Positions 25,280 to 34,313 of a DNA stretch of 64,000 nucleotides are shown piece by piece. Numbering within the stretch: position 1 is the first letter of the stretch; each line of letters starts with the position of its first letter. The notes beneath the pieces are model-generated. The model was not told the DNA's origin. It saw only the letters and a list, made by a program, of their open reading frames with translations, and did no database searches. This DNA is from Polaribacter butkevichii (GTDB lineage: Bacteria > Bacteroidota > Bacteroidia > Flavobacteriales > Flavobacteriaceae): positions 2,065,001 to 2,129,000 of the forward strand of contig NZ_CP150661.1 of NCBI RefSeq assembly GCF_038024105.1. The letters are read 5' to 3'. The position numbers were made by a program, and so were the translations under genes.

Positions 25280-28200
25280 GTGTCAAAAAAAGTAAAACAT
25301 AAGAAATATCGATTTTTAAGAAGGTTTTTACGAATCTTTTTAGGAGGTATACTTTTTATTACTTTGTTGCTACTTTTTGTTAGAAGTCCTTGGGGACAAA
25401 GCATTATTGTAGATAAAGCCATAAACTTTGTTACCGACAAAACCAACACAAAAATTACTGTAGACAAGCTTTTTTTAACATTTAAAGGAGGATTGCAATT
25501 AGAGGGTTTGTATGTAGAAGATACCAAGGGAGACACCTTAATTTATTCTAAATCTTTAGAAGCAAACCTACCTCTTTGGTCTATGATTAAAGGAGATGCG
25601 GTTGGTATAGACAATTTAGAATGGCATGGTCTACATGCCAATATTATAAGAAAAGACACCCTTTCTGGCTATAATTTTCAGTTTTTAATAGATGCATTTG
25701 CATCAGAAGATTCTACTCCAGTTGTTGAAGAAACAGTTTCTGAACCTATAGATATTGTTCTTGGAAATCTTGATTTATCAGATATTAATATACTTTTTAA
25801 AGATGACGTATTAGGAATTGACAGCCATTTTAAAATTGGAAATCTAACTGCCAATATGGATAAAGTTGATTTGCAAAAATTGTTTTTTAATGCTGATAAA
25901 ATTGCTCTTTCTAATTCAAATATTAGACTGATTCAGAAACCTGTAATTTCAAGTACTTCAACTACAGAAACTGTTTCACCTCTATTATCCATAAATAAAT
26001 TATCTCTAAAAAATGTAAAAATAGATTATGAGAATCCACAGGATAAATTAATTGCTGATGTACATATTGATGAATTTTACACAGAAATTCCTGAAATTGA
26101 TTTGTCTAAAAACAGCATTCATCTTACTACCGTTGAGCTTAAAAATTCTGATATTCTTTTAAAAACAGCTTCAAACAATGCTACAACCAATAATAGACCC
26201 GTTGTAAATAATAATGTAGCATTTGAATGGCCCAATTTTAATGTACAAATTACGGATGTAAATTTAGAAAACAACAAGGTTCAGTATTTTGTAAATAATG
26301 CAAAAATTGTTAAAAACAGCTTTAATCCGAATGCACTTGTTTTAGACGAATTCACCTTAAAAGCTTCCGATATTTTCTTGGAAGACAAAAAAGCAGGTTT
26401 GCAATTAATTGCTTTTAATTTTAAAGAAAAATCGGGATTTAGGTTAAAGAAATTTACACTAAACACAGAAATAACAGATACAGAATTAAAAGTCTCTGAT
26501 CTAAAAATCAACTTAAATAAAAGTACGATTGCTGGTTTTGCAAACGCAAAATACAAGTCTATTTCTCAATTAATTTCATCACCAGAAAACACAAAAATTA
26601 ACTTAGGAATTCCTAATTTCTCTATTTTTTTAGATGATTTTTTTACGTTTCAACCTAGTTTAAAACAAAATGAGTACATATCAAAATTAAGTAAAAAAGA
26701 GCTTTTTGGAAAAATAAATGTAAACGGAGTTTTAGCTGATTTAAATATTGCTAATACAAATTTAAATTGGGGAACTGCAACTAAAATGTCTTTAGATGGA
26801 AACATCAAAAACAGCACAAACCCAGATAAACTACAACTGAACATTGCTAATTTTACAGCAAAGACAAAACGAAATGACCTTTTAAAAATTGTAGATGAAA
26901 AAGCTTTTGGCATTCATTTACCTGAAGATATTTTAATAACGAGTAGCGCAAAAGGTACTTTAAAGAACATCAGTACAAATACACAAATAACAACATCACA
27001 AGGGCTTGCTACTCTTAAAGGAAGCTTTAAAAATCAAACTACAATTAGTTACAATGCAGATCTAAAAATTAATAATTATAATGTTGGGGCTCTTTTAATG
27101 AATCCTAATTTTGGGGAATTAAGCATCGCTTTAACATCCACAGGAAGTGGTAAAAACATGCAAGATTTAGACGCTACTTTAAATATAACTATTTCTAAAT
27201 TTCAATTAGAAAAATATCTAATTAAAGATTTACATCTAGAAGGTGATGTGAAAAATGGCAAAGGAAAAATAACGTCTACTTATAAAGATGAAAATTTGAA
27301 TTTAGATCTAAATGCCCTTGTAAATTTAGACTCTATAAATTCTAAAGCAACCGTAAATCTAAACTTAATTGGTGCCAATTTAGAAGCACTTGGCGTTATG
27401 CAACGTAAAGTAAAAACCGGCATGGAGCTTTCTTTAGACTTTGCAGGAAACACTGAAAATTACACAGTAAAAAGCAACATCAAAAACGGAGTTGTGGTCT
27501 ATAATAATAGAACCTTTTTATTGGGTGATGTAACTGCCAATGCGTTTGTAGACAAAGACACAACAGCGGTTTCTGTTAAAAATAAAATGATTGATTTAAA
27601 TTTAGAATCTAACACAGATCCACAAACATTTAGTACGGCATTACAGCGTCATGTTTCTAGTTATTTTTATAGAAATGTTACCCTTTCTGATACGATTACA
27701 AATCCTGTCAATTTAATTTTAAAAGCTAAAGTTTCGCAAACACCACTTTTAAAAGAGGTGTTTCTTGTCAATTTAAAAGAGTTAGACACTATACATGTTG
27801 ATGTCAATTTTAAAGAAAAAGAAAGAAAATTGATAGCAAATATTACTGCTCCGCACATTAATTTTAGTGATAATAAATTAGATAGTTTGGCTTTTTCTAT
27901 GCAAACAGATAAAGAAGATTTCATCTTTAATTTAGGTTTTAAAGAAATCACTGCAGGCCCTTTAAATGTGCCCAAAACAATCATTACAGGTACACAAAAA
28001 GACAACGAATTATCCCTTAACTTTTTAGGCTTTTATAAAGAAGAAAAATTGATGAATGTAAACACAACGATTACTGGTAACAGTGATAAATTAAAGTTTA
28101 CAATAGACCAAGACAGTTTGTTTTTAAATAGTAATACTTGGAAAATTCCTAAAACCAATGCCATCTTTTTTGAAGAAAATAAACTTACATTTTCCGATTT

Positions 28201-30319
28201 TAAAATTAGCAAAGGCAAGCAATCTATAGAAATTACAGATAAAATTCCGCGTATTTCTAAAGATCATATTGCTATCAATTACAAAGATTTTCAAATCAAT
28301 GAAGTTTTTAATTATTTAAGTCCAGAAAATGAAATTACCACAGGAATTTTAAATGGAGATTTTATTTTAGAACAACCTTTTGGAGATACTGGTATTATTG
28401 CCAATCTAAATATTAGTGAGCTACAAGTATTAAAAACTGACTTTGGGAAATTAAGTGTTGATGCCAAGTCTTTAGAAAACGGAAAGTATGATTTTAATGC
28501 CGCTTTAAAAGATGGAAGTATCGATTTAGACTTAAAAGGCGATTATTTGGTAGATAATAACGACGCCAATTTAAATTTAGATTTGTTGATTCATAGTTTT
28601 AAAATGAAAGCGTTAAACACCCTTTCACTCGGAGAAATTAAAGAAACTTCAGGTAGTTTTTCTGGCGATTTTAAAGTAACAGGCACAACATCTGATCCTA
28701 AATATAATGGAAATTTACTTTTTACAAATGCTGATTTTAAAGTTGCTAAATTAAACGCAAAATTCAATTTACAGAACGAAACTTTACAAGTAGACAACAG
28801 TGGTTTACATCTATCTAATTTTACCATATTAGATGCAGAAAAAAATTCGTTAGTGCTTTCTGGTGATATCAAAACGAAGAGTTTTATAAATCCTTCTTTT
28901 AATTTAGACGTTAAGGCGAATAAATTTAGAGTACTAAATGCCACCAAAGAAAATAACGAATCTTTGTACGGAAAAGTTTCTTTTAATGTTGATGCAAAAC
29001 TAACTGGAGATTTACAAATCCCTAAATTAAATGCAAAACTAGTTGTTGGTTCAGACACAGATGTTACCTACGTACTACCTTCTAGTTATACAAATATTGA
29101 AGAAAGAGACGGTGTAGTTGCTTTTGTAAATAGAGAAAATCCGGAGGCTATTTTAACACAAAAAGAAGAGCAAACCGCTACAATTACTGGTTTTGATATA
29201 AAAGCATTGTTAAAAATTGATAAAAAAGCAGCCGTAAATATTATCATAGATAAAGAATCTGGTGATAATTTTAAGGTTTCTGGTGATGGTGATTTTATCT
29301 TTCTAATGAACCCTAATGGACGTTTGTCTTTAACGGGTGCTTATGAAGTTTCCGAAGGATATTACCAACTGAATTTATACAATGTGGTAGATAGAAAATT
29401 TGTGTTGGTTCCTGGAAGTAGAATTTCTTGGGCCGGAGATCCTTTTGATGCAAAATTAGACATCCGCACAAAGTATACATTAAAAACCTCTGCATCAGAT
29501 TTAATGGCTTCTCAAACTTCTGGCGAAGATTCATCAACAAAAAACAAGTACAAACAAGTATTGCCGTTTAATGTGTATTTAAATATTGCAGGTGAATTAT
29601 TGCAACCAAAAATATCTTTTAATTTAGACATGCCAGAAGAGCAACAAGGTGCAATAAGCGGTCAGGTTTACGAGCGTGTACAACAAATTAATCAACAAGA
29701 AGAAGAATTAAATAAACAGGTTTTTTCTTTGTTAGTTTTAAATCGATTTTATCCAGATGCTGGAAGTGATGGTAGTTCTGGTGGGTTTGCAACCATTGCT
29801 AGAAACAATTTAAATGATGCTGTTTCTGGGCAATTAAATACTTTTTCTAATAAAATTTTAGGGGGTTCTGGTATCGAATTAGATTTTGGATTAAATAGTT
29901 TTACAGATTACCAAGGAGATACACCAACAGATAGAACGCAATTAGATGTTGCGGCTCAGAAAAAATTATTTAACGATCGTTTAACGGTAAGAGTTGGTAG
30001 CGAAGTAGACATACAAGGTAGTAGCACTACAGAAGAAAAATCTCCTTTAATTGGTAATGTAAGTTTAGAGTATAAAATTACTGAGGATGGTAGATATCGC
30101 CTTAGAGGTTTTAGAAAAAGTGAATTTGAAAATGTCATAGACGGACAAATAATTGTAAACGGAATTGCATTGATTTTTACCAAAGAATTTAACGAATTTC
30201 ATCAACTTTGGAATTCTATTTTACGCTCAGAAAAAGACAAAAAGAACGTAAAAGACAAACAAGTTAAAACAACACCAAAACTAATTAAGAACAATGATGA
30301 TTCAGAACCTAAAAAGTAA
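25280..30319 (+). CDS. tamB: Translocation and assembly module protein TamB
   Basis: A protein of about 1680 residues. One N-terminal membrane helix (FLGGILFITLLLLFV, inside the first 40 residues) is followed by a very long repetitive beta-strand region typical of AsmA/TamB-like lipid-transfer proteins and ends with the TamB (DUF490) domain (from about residue 1260: GRLSLTGAYEVSEGYYQL, GDPFDAKLDI, LLVLNRF, LDFGLNSF). There is no ATG near the start. GTG 25280 or TTG 25268 are the candidates, because the promoter box at 25249 rules out TTG 25241. The partner TamL follows 7 bases downstream. It spans the periplasm and helps outer-membrane protein or lipid delivery. Confidence 0.92.
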   Translation: MSKKVKHKKYRFLRRFLRIFLGGILFITLLLLFVRSPWGQSIIVDKAINFVTDKTNTKITVDKLFLTFKGGLQLEGLYVEDTKGDTLIYSKSLEANLPLWSMIKGDAVGIDNLEWHGLHANIIRKDTLSGYNFQFLIDAFASEDSTPVVEETVSEPIDIVLGNLDLSDINILFKDDVLGIDSHFKIGNLTANMDKVDLQKLFFNADKIALSNSNIRLIQKPVISSTSTTETVSPLLSINKLSLKNVKIDYENPQDKLIADVHIDEFYTEIPEIDLSKNSIHLTTVELKNSDILLKTASNNATTNNRPVVNNNVAFEWPNFNVQITDVNLENNKVQYFVNNAKIVKNSFNPNALVLDEFTLKASDIFLEDKKAGLQLIAFNFKEKSGFRLKKFTLNTEITDTELKVSDLKINLNKSTIAGFANAKYKSISQLISSPENTKINLGIPNFSIFLDDFFTFQPSLKQNEYISKLSKKELFGKINVNGVLADLNIANTNLNWGTATKMSLDGNIKNSTNPDKLQLNIANFTAKTKRNDLLKIVDEKAFGIHLPEDILITSSAKGTLKNISTNTQITTSQGLATLKGSFKNQTTISYNADLKINNYNVGALLMNPNFGELSIALTSTGSGKNMQDLDATLNITISKFQLEKYLIKDLHLEGDVKNGKGKITSTYKDENLNLDLNALVNLDSINSKATVNLNLIGANLEALGVMQRKVKTGMELSLDFAGNTENYTVKSNIKNGVVVYNNRTFLLGDVTANAFVDKDTTAVSVKNKMIDLNLESNTDPQTFSTALQRHVSSYFYRNVTLSDTITNPVNLILKAKVSQTPLLKEVFLVNLKELDTIHVDVNFKEKERKLIANITAPHINFSDNKLDSLAFSMQTDKEDFIFNLGFKEITAGPLNVPKTIITGTQKDNELSLNFLGFYKEEKLMNVNTTITGNSDKLKFTIDQDSLFLNSNTWKIPKTNAIFFEENKLTFSDFKISKGKQSIEITDKIPRISKDHIAINYKDFQINEVFNYLSPENEITTGILNGDFILEQPFGDTGIIANLNISELQVLKTDFGKLSVDAKSLENGKYDFNAALKDGSIDLDLKGDYLVDNNDANLNLDLLIHSFKMKALNTLSLGEIKETSGSFSGDFKVTGTTSDPKYNGNLLFTNADFKVAKLNAKFNLQNETLQVDNSGLHLSNFTILDAEKNSLVLSGDIKTKSFINPSFNLDVKANKFRVLNATKENNESLYGKVSFNVDAKLTGDLQIPKLNAKLVVGSDTDVTYVLPSSYTNIEERDGVVAFVNRENPEAILTQKEEQTATITGFDIKALLKIDKKAAVNIIIDKESGDNFKVSGDGDFIFLMNPNGRLSLTGAYEVSEGYYQLNLYNVVDRKFVLVPGSRISWAGDPFDAKLDIRTKYTLKTSASDLMASQTSGEDSSTKNKYKQVLPFNVYLNIAGELLQPKISFNLDMPEEQQGAISGQVYERVQQINQQEEELNKQVFSLLVLNRFYPDAGSDGSSGGFATIARNNLNDAVSGQLNTFSNKILGGSGIELDFGLNSFTDYQGDTPTDRTQLDVAAQKKLFNDRLTVRVGSEVDIQGSSTTEEKSPLIGNVSLEYKITEDGRYRLRGFRKSEFENVIDGQIIVNGIALIFTKEFNEFHQLWNSILRSEKDKKNVKDKQVKTTPKLIKNNDDSEPKK

Positions 30320-30326
30320 TTAAAAT

Positions 30327-32615
30327 TTGAAAGCATCCTATAAAAAACATTCTTTTATAATTCTACTATTCGTATTTATTTACGGCTGTGGTATTAAAAA
30401 ATACATTCCAGAAAACAAACGTTTGTACACGGGTGCTTCTATAGAAATTGAAGCAGACTCAACCGTACAAAAAGTAAGTGAATTAAAACAAAGTTTATCT
30501 TCTGTATTAAGTCAACAACCCAATACAAAGTTTTTAGGGATGCACCTTGGCTTGTATTATTACTATAAAAATCAGCAAGAAAAAACCAACTTTTTAAATA
30601 GATGGTTGTATAAAAAAATAGGTCAAAAACCGGTGTATCAATCAGATGTAAATGCCATTGAAAATAAAGAAATTTTAAGAAATAAATTAGAAAATTATGG
30701 TTTTTTCTATAGCTCTATTGCGTCTAGTTTTAAAGAAAAGAAAAAGGAAGCATCTATAGTATATCGTTTAAAAATACCTGCTCCTTATAAAATGGCTACT
30801 TACCAAATAGACTCTATGGTTTCGCCTATTTATAAAGACATTAAAAACCTAAGTACAACATCTCCAATTAAAAAAGAGATGCGTTTTAACTTGGGGAATT
30901 TAAAACTAGAAAGACTACGATTAGATGCCGAATTAAAGAACAAAGGATATTATAATTTTAATTCGGATTTTTTACTATTTGAAGCGGACACCAACAGATA
31001 TAAAAGTAAAAAATTCGATTTATTCTTAAAATTAAAAGCAAACGTACCTAAAAAAGCAACCGTTCCTTATCAAATTAAAAACATCAATGTATATCCGAAT
31101 TATAGTTTAAATGATTCTACAGAAGTAAAAGGCATTCGTTATCAAGATAAAAACTATTATCAAGACACCTTATTTTTTAATCCAAAATATTTAGATGAAT
31201 TTATCACCTTAAAAGAAGGCGCTCTTTTTAATCCAGAAACTTCTAAAAACACCGCCAGAAGGCTTTCTTCCATTGGTGCATATAAGTTTGTAAACATTCA
31301 GTATAAAGAAATAAAAGATGCTATTACAGATACCTTAGCTAGTTTAGAAGCCAACATTTTTTTATCACCCTTAACCAAACGCGCCGTACGTGCAGAATTA
31401 CAAGCCGTTACCAAATCTAACAATTTTGCAGGTCCAGAGCTATCATTAACCTATAGCAATAGAAACTTATTTAAAGGAGGAGAAACGTTAAACATTAGTA
31501 CAAATATTGGTTATGAAACCCAAATTTCTAGTGGTAATACGGGGTTAAGTAGTTTAGAATTGGGCCTTAAAGGAGAACTTATTTTCCCTAGAGTTATAGC
31601 GCCATTTTCTATCAATAAAGATTATTTCGATTATTCAATTCCCAAAACAAAAGTAAGTTTAAGTGCCACCTATTTAAACAGAAGTCAATTATACACCTTA
31701 TTATCTGGTACAGCTCTTTTTGGGTATACTTGGAATGCAAATAAATATATTACATACGAGGTAAATCCTATTTCTGTAAATTATACGCGTCTATCAAATA
31801 CGACTGCAGCGTTTCAAGAAATTTTAGATAACAACTCTTATTTACAGAGCAGTTTTGATCAGCAATTTATAAGCGGACTTACCTTTTCTTTTACCTACAA
31901 TGAAATGTTGAATGCCGCCAAAAGCCATCAATTTTATTTACAATCTACCTTAGATGTGGCTGGTAATTCTATTAGTTTATTTGATAAAAAAACAACAGAA
32001 ACGAATACTTTTTTAGGGTTGGAATATGCACAATATGCAAAAGCAGATGTTGATGCAAGATATCATTATAATTTTGGTGCTAAAAAAGGGCAAACAATTG
32101 CTGCTAGAATCTTTGCTGGTTATGGTTATGCGTATGGCAATTCTGATGTAATTCCGTTTGTAAAACAATATTATTCTGGTGGCCCATATAGCGTTAGAGC
32201 ATTTAGTATTCGATCTCTTGGGCCCGGAACTTATAATGACAATGATACAAACACTGCAAGTTCTTTTTTTGATAAAACAGGTAATGTTCGGTTAGAAGCT
32301 AATTTAGAATACCGTTTTCCTATTTATTCCTTTCTTAAAGGAGCTGTTTTTGCGGATGCCGGAAATGTTTGGAACACCGTTTCTAATTCTGATTTTAATG
32401 ATCGTGATGGTAATGTTAGAGACAAATTTACGTCCAACTTTATAAATGAATTAGGAATGGGTGCTGGTTTTGGTTTGCGAATAGATGTACAGGGTTTTGT
32501 AATTCGTTTCGATTTAGCGGCTCCGTTTCATGATCCTTCTTTAGAAGAAGGAAAACGTTGGGACTTTAGAGCAGATGAACCTGTTTTTAACTTTGCAATT
32601 GGTTATTCTTTTTAG
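30327..32615 (+). CDS. tamL: TamL: lipid-anchored BamA/TamA-family outer-membrane protein
   Basis: A 762-residue protein. The signal ends in FVFIYGC, so the mature N-terminus is lipidated, the feature that sets Bacteroidota TamL apart from TamA. POTRA-like segments (about residues 30-330) precede a 16-strand-type barrel with the Omp85 landmarks GGPYSVRAFSIRSLGPG (VRGF-like loop) and a C-terminal aromatic end FNFAIGYSF. It starts at TTG 30327, 8 bases after the tamB stop; no ATG gives the signal sequence. It forms the outer-membrane half of the TAM complex with the preceding gene. Confidence 0.92.
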   Translation: MKASYKKHSFIILLFVFIYGCGIKKYIPENKRLYTGASIEIEADSTVQKVSELKQSLSSVLSQQPNTKFLGMHLGLYYYYKNQQEKTNFLNRWLYKKIGQKPVYQSDVNAIENKEILRNKLENYGFFYSSIASSFKEKKKEASIVYRLKIPAPYKMATYQIDSMVSPIYKDIKNLSTTSPIKKEMRFNLGNLKLERLRLDAELKNKGYYNFNSDFLLFEADTNRYKSKKFDLFLKLKANVPKKATVPYQIKNINVYPNYSLNDSTEVKGIRYQDKNYYQDTLFFNPKYLDEFITLKEGALFNPETSKNTARRLSSIGAYKFVNIQYKEIKDAITDTLASLEANIFLSPLTKRAVRAELQAVTKSNNFAGPELSLTYSNRNLFKGGETLNISTNIGYETQISSGNTGLSSLELGLKGELIFPRVIAPFSINKDYFDYSIPKTKVSLSATYLNRSQLYTLLSGTALFGYTWNANKYITYEVNPISVNYTRLSNTTAAFQEILDNNSYLQSSFDQQFISGLTFSFTYNEMLNAAKSHQFYLQSTLDVAGNSISLFDKKTTETNTFLGLEYAQYAKADVDARYHYNFGAKKGQTIAARIFAGYGYAYGNSDVIPFVKQYYSGGPYSVRAFSIRSLGPGTYNDNDTNTASSFFDKTGNVRLEANLEYRFPIYSFLKGAVFADAGNVWNTVSNSDFNDRDGNVRDKFTSNFINELGMGAGFGLRIDVQGFVIRFDLAAPFHDPSLEEGKRWDFRADEPVFNFAIGYSF

Positions 32616-32675
32616 AATCATCAAAATAAAAGGATTAAACGTTTTATATTTAGATTTTAATATTAGTTTTTATCA

Positions 32676-33695
32676 ATGAATCACGAACTTAAAGAAATTA
32701 TCAATCAGGCAGTTATCAATCAACAAAAAGGATTGAAAAATGTATTGGCAACTGTTGTCCATTTAGAGGGTTCTTCTTACAGAAAACCAGGGGTAAGAAT
32801 GTTAATTTCTGAAGATTTAAACTCCGTTGGTGCTGTTAGTGGTGGTTGTGTAGAAAAAGAAATTATACACAGAGCTAAAAGTGTTTTTGCTGATAACAAA
32901 CCAAAAGTGATTACCTACGATGGACGATATAAATTAGGCTGCGAAGGTATTTTATATGTTTTAATTGAACCTTTTTTAATTTCTAACGCCTTTATAAATC
33001 AGTTTTCTGATGCAAATTCTAAAAGAGAAACCATCAAAATTGAAAGCCATTTTACAAAAGAAAATGAAGCTTTTGGCAACTTTGGTTCTGTAGTTACTTT
33101 TAACAATAAAGAACAATTTGTATTTTCAGACCACTTCAATTTTCAGCATAAAAAAGAAGTAGACGTTTACACTCAAATTTTACAACCCCGTTTTAGATTG
33201 ATTATAATTGGTGGTGAACACGATGCTGTTAAATTATGTAAAGTAGCTGCTACTTTAGGTTGGGAGATAGATGTAATTACCTGCGTAAAAGATAGCAAAC
33301 AACTAAAAGATTTCCCTGGGGCGAATTCAGTTGTTGGTGATTCTCCAGAAAGTATTCAGTTTAAAAATATTGAAGAAAATACTGCCATTGTAATTATGAA
33401 TCATAGTTATGTACAGGATTTAAAATATGTAGTAAAACTGTCTGAATACACCCCAAAATATATTGGTGTTTTAGGTGCACCAAACAGAAGAGAACGTTTA
33501 TTTAACGAACTTTTTGATTTTGTACCAGATCTTTCAGATACTTTTTTAGACAATATTTACACACCAGCAGGTTTGCATATTGGCGCACAAACTCCAGAAG
33601 AAATTGCGGTTTCTATTGTTGCAGAAATTCTATCTGTTATTAGAGAAAAGAAACCCTTTTCTTTAAGAAATCTTACAGGTAAAATAAACAACTAA
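32676..33695 (+). CDS. XdhC/CoxI family molybdoenzyme maturation factor
   Basis: A 339-residue protein. The N-terminal XdhC_CoxI part has GSSYRKPGVRM and GAVSGGCVEKEI. A central Rossmann-type nucleotide site is RLIIIGGEHDAV. The C-terminal part has PAGLHIGAQTPEEIAVSIVAEI. The family binds molybdenum cofactor and inserts it, after sulfuration, into xanthine-dehydrogenase-type enzymes. The next gene encodes the matching nucleotidyltransferase. No molybdenum hydroxylase is encoded in the window. Confidence 0.9.
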   Translation: MNHELKEIINQAVINQQKGLKNVLATVVHLEGSSYRKPGVRMLISEDLNSVGAVSGGCVEKEIIHRAKSVFADNKPKVITYDGRYKLGCEGILYVLIEPFLISNAFINQFSDANSKRETIKIESHFTKENEAFGNFGSVVTFNNKEQFVFSDHFNFQHKKEVDVYTQILQPRFRLIIIGGEHDAVKLCKVAATLGWEIDVITCVKDSKQLKDFPGANSVVGDSPESIQFKNIEENTAIVIMNHSYVQDLKYVVKLSEYTPKYIGVLGAPNRRERLFNELFDFVPDLSDTFLDNIYTPAGLHIGAQTPEEIAVSIVAEILSVIREKKPFSLRNLTGKINN

Positions 33696-33699
33696 ATTG

Positions 33700-34299
33700 A
33701 TGAAAAATATTGCAATTTTAGTGTTAGCTGCAGGAAAATCATCTAGAATGAATGGTATAAAACAGTTAGAAAAAATCAATAATAAAACACTTTTAGAGAT
33801 AAGTTTAGAGAATATTAAAACTGTTTTTCCTTCAACAATTCATTGTGTTTTAGGCGCAAATGCGGATAAAATAAAATCTGAAATAGATACAAACAATATC
33901 GAATTTATTAAGAATGATCATTTCGAAAATGGATTGAGTTCTAGCATCGTTGCTGGTATCAATTATTTTAAAAAAAAGAAACATCATTTTGAGGGTGTTT
34001 TTATTTTATTAGCAGATCAACCCGCAATTGAAGTTCGGTATTTAGAAGAAATGTTACATTTATTTCAACAAAATAAAGAGGTAATTATCGCTTCCAATTA
34101 TGGAGAAAAATTAGGGGTTCCGGCTATTTTTCCTGAAAAATATTTTTCCGATTTATTACTGATAAAAGGAGATAAAGGAGCAAAAGACTTCATCAACAGT
34201 AGAACAGAAAAAGTGCTATATCCTAAACGAACCACTAACTTCTTAGATATAGATACCAAAGAAGATTTACATCAATATAAAAATTCAATTTTAAAATAG
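33700..34299 (+). CDS. MocA-like molybdenum cofactor nucleotidyltransferase
   Basis: A 199-residue protein with LVLAAGKSSRMNGIKQL, the NTP-binding signature of the MobA/MocA family, then GLSSSIVAGI and LLADQPAI (metal-binding Asp). It probably adds CMP (or GMP) to molybdopterin. ATG 33700 is preferred to TTG 33697. It lies 4 bases after the XdhC stop, so the two form an operon. Confidence 0.85.
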   Translation: MKNIAILVLAAGKSSRMNGIKQLEKINNKTLLEISLENIKTVFPSTIHCVLGANADKIKSEIDTNNIEFIKNDHFENGLSSSIVAGINYFKKKKHHFEGVFILLADQPAIEVRYLEEMLHLFQQNKEVIIASNYGEKLGVPAIFPEKYFSDLLLIKGDKGAKDFINSRTEKVLYPKRTTNFLDIDTKEDLHQYKNSILK

Positions 34300-34313
34300 T
34301 TATTTTCGTACTT

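Noticed and set aside
28591..29058. 155-residue minus-strand frame inside tamB
   Set aside because: Antisense shadow; tamB is continuous and intact on the plus strand.
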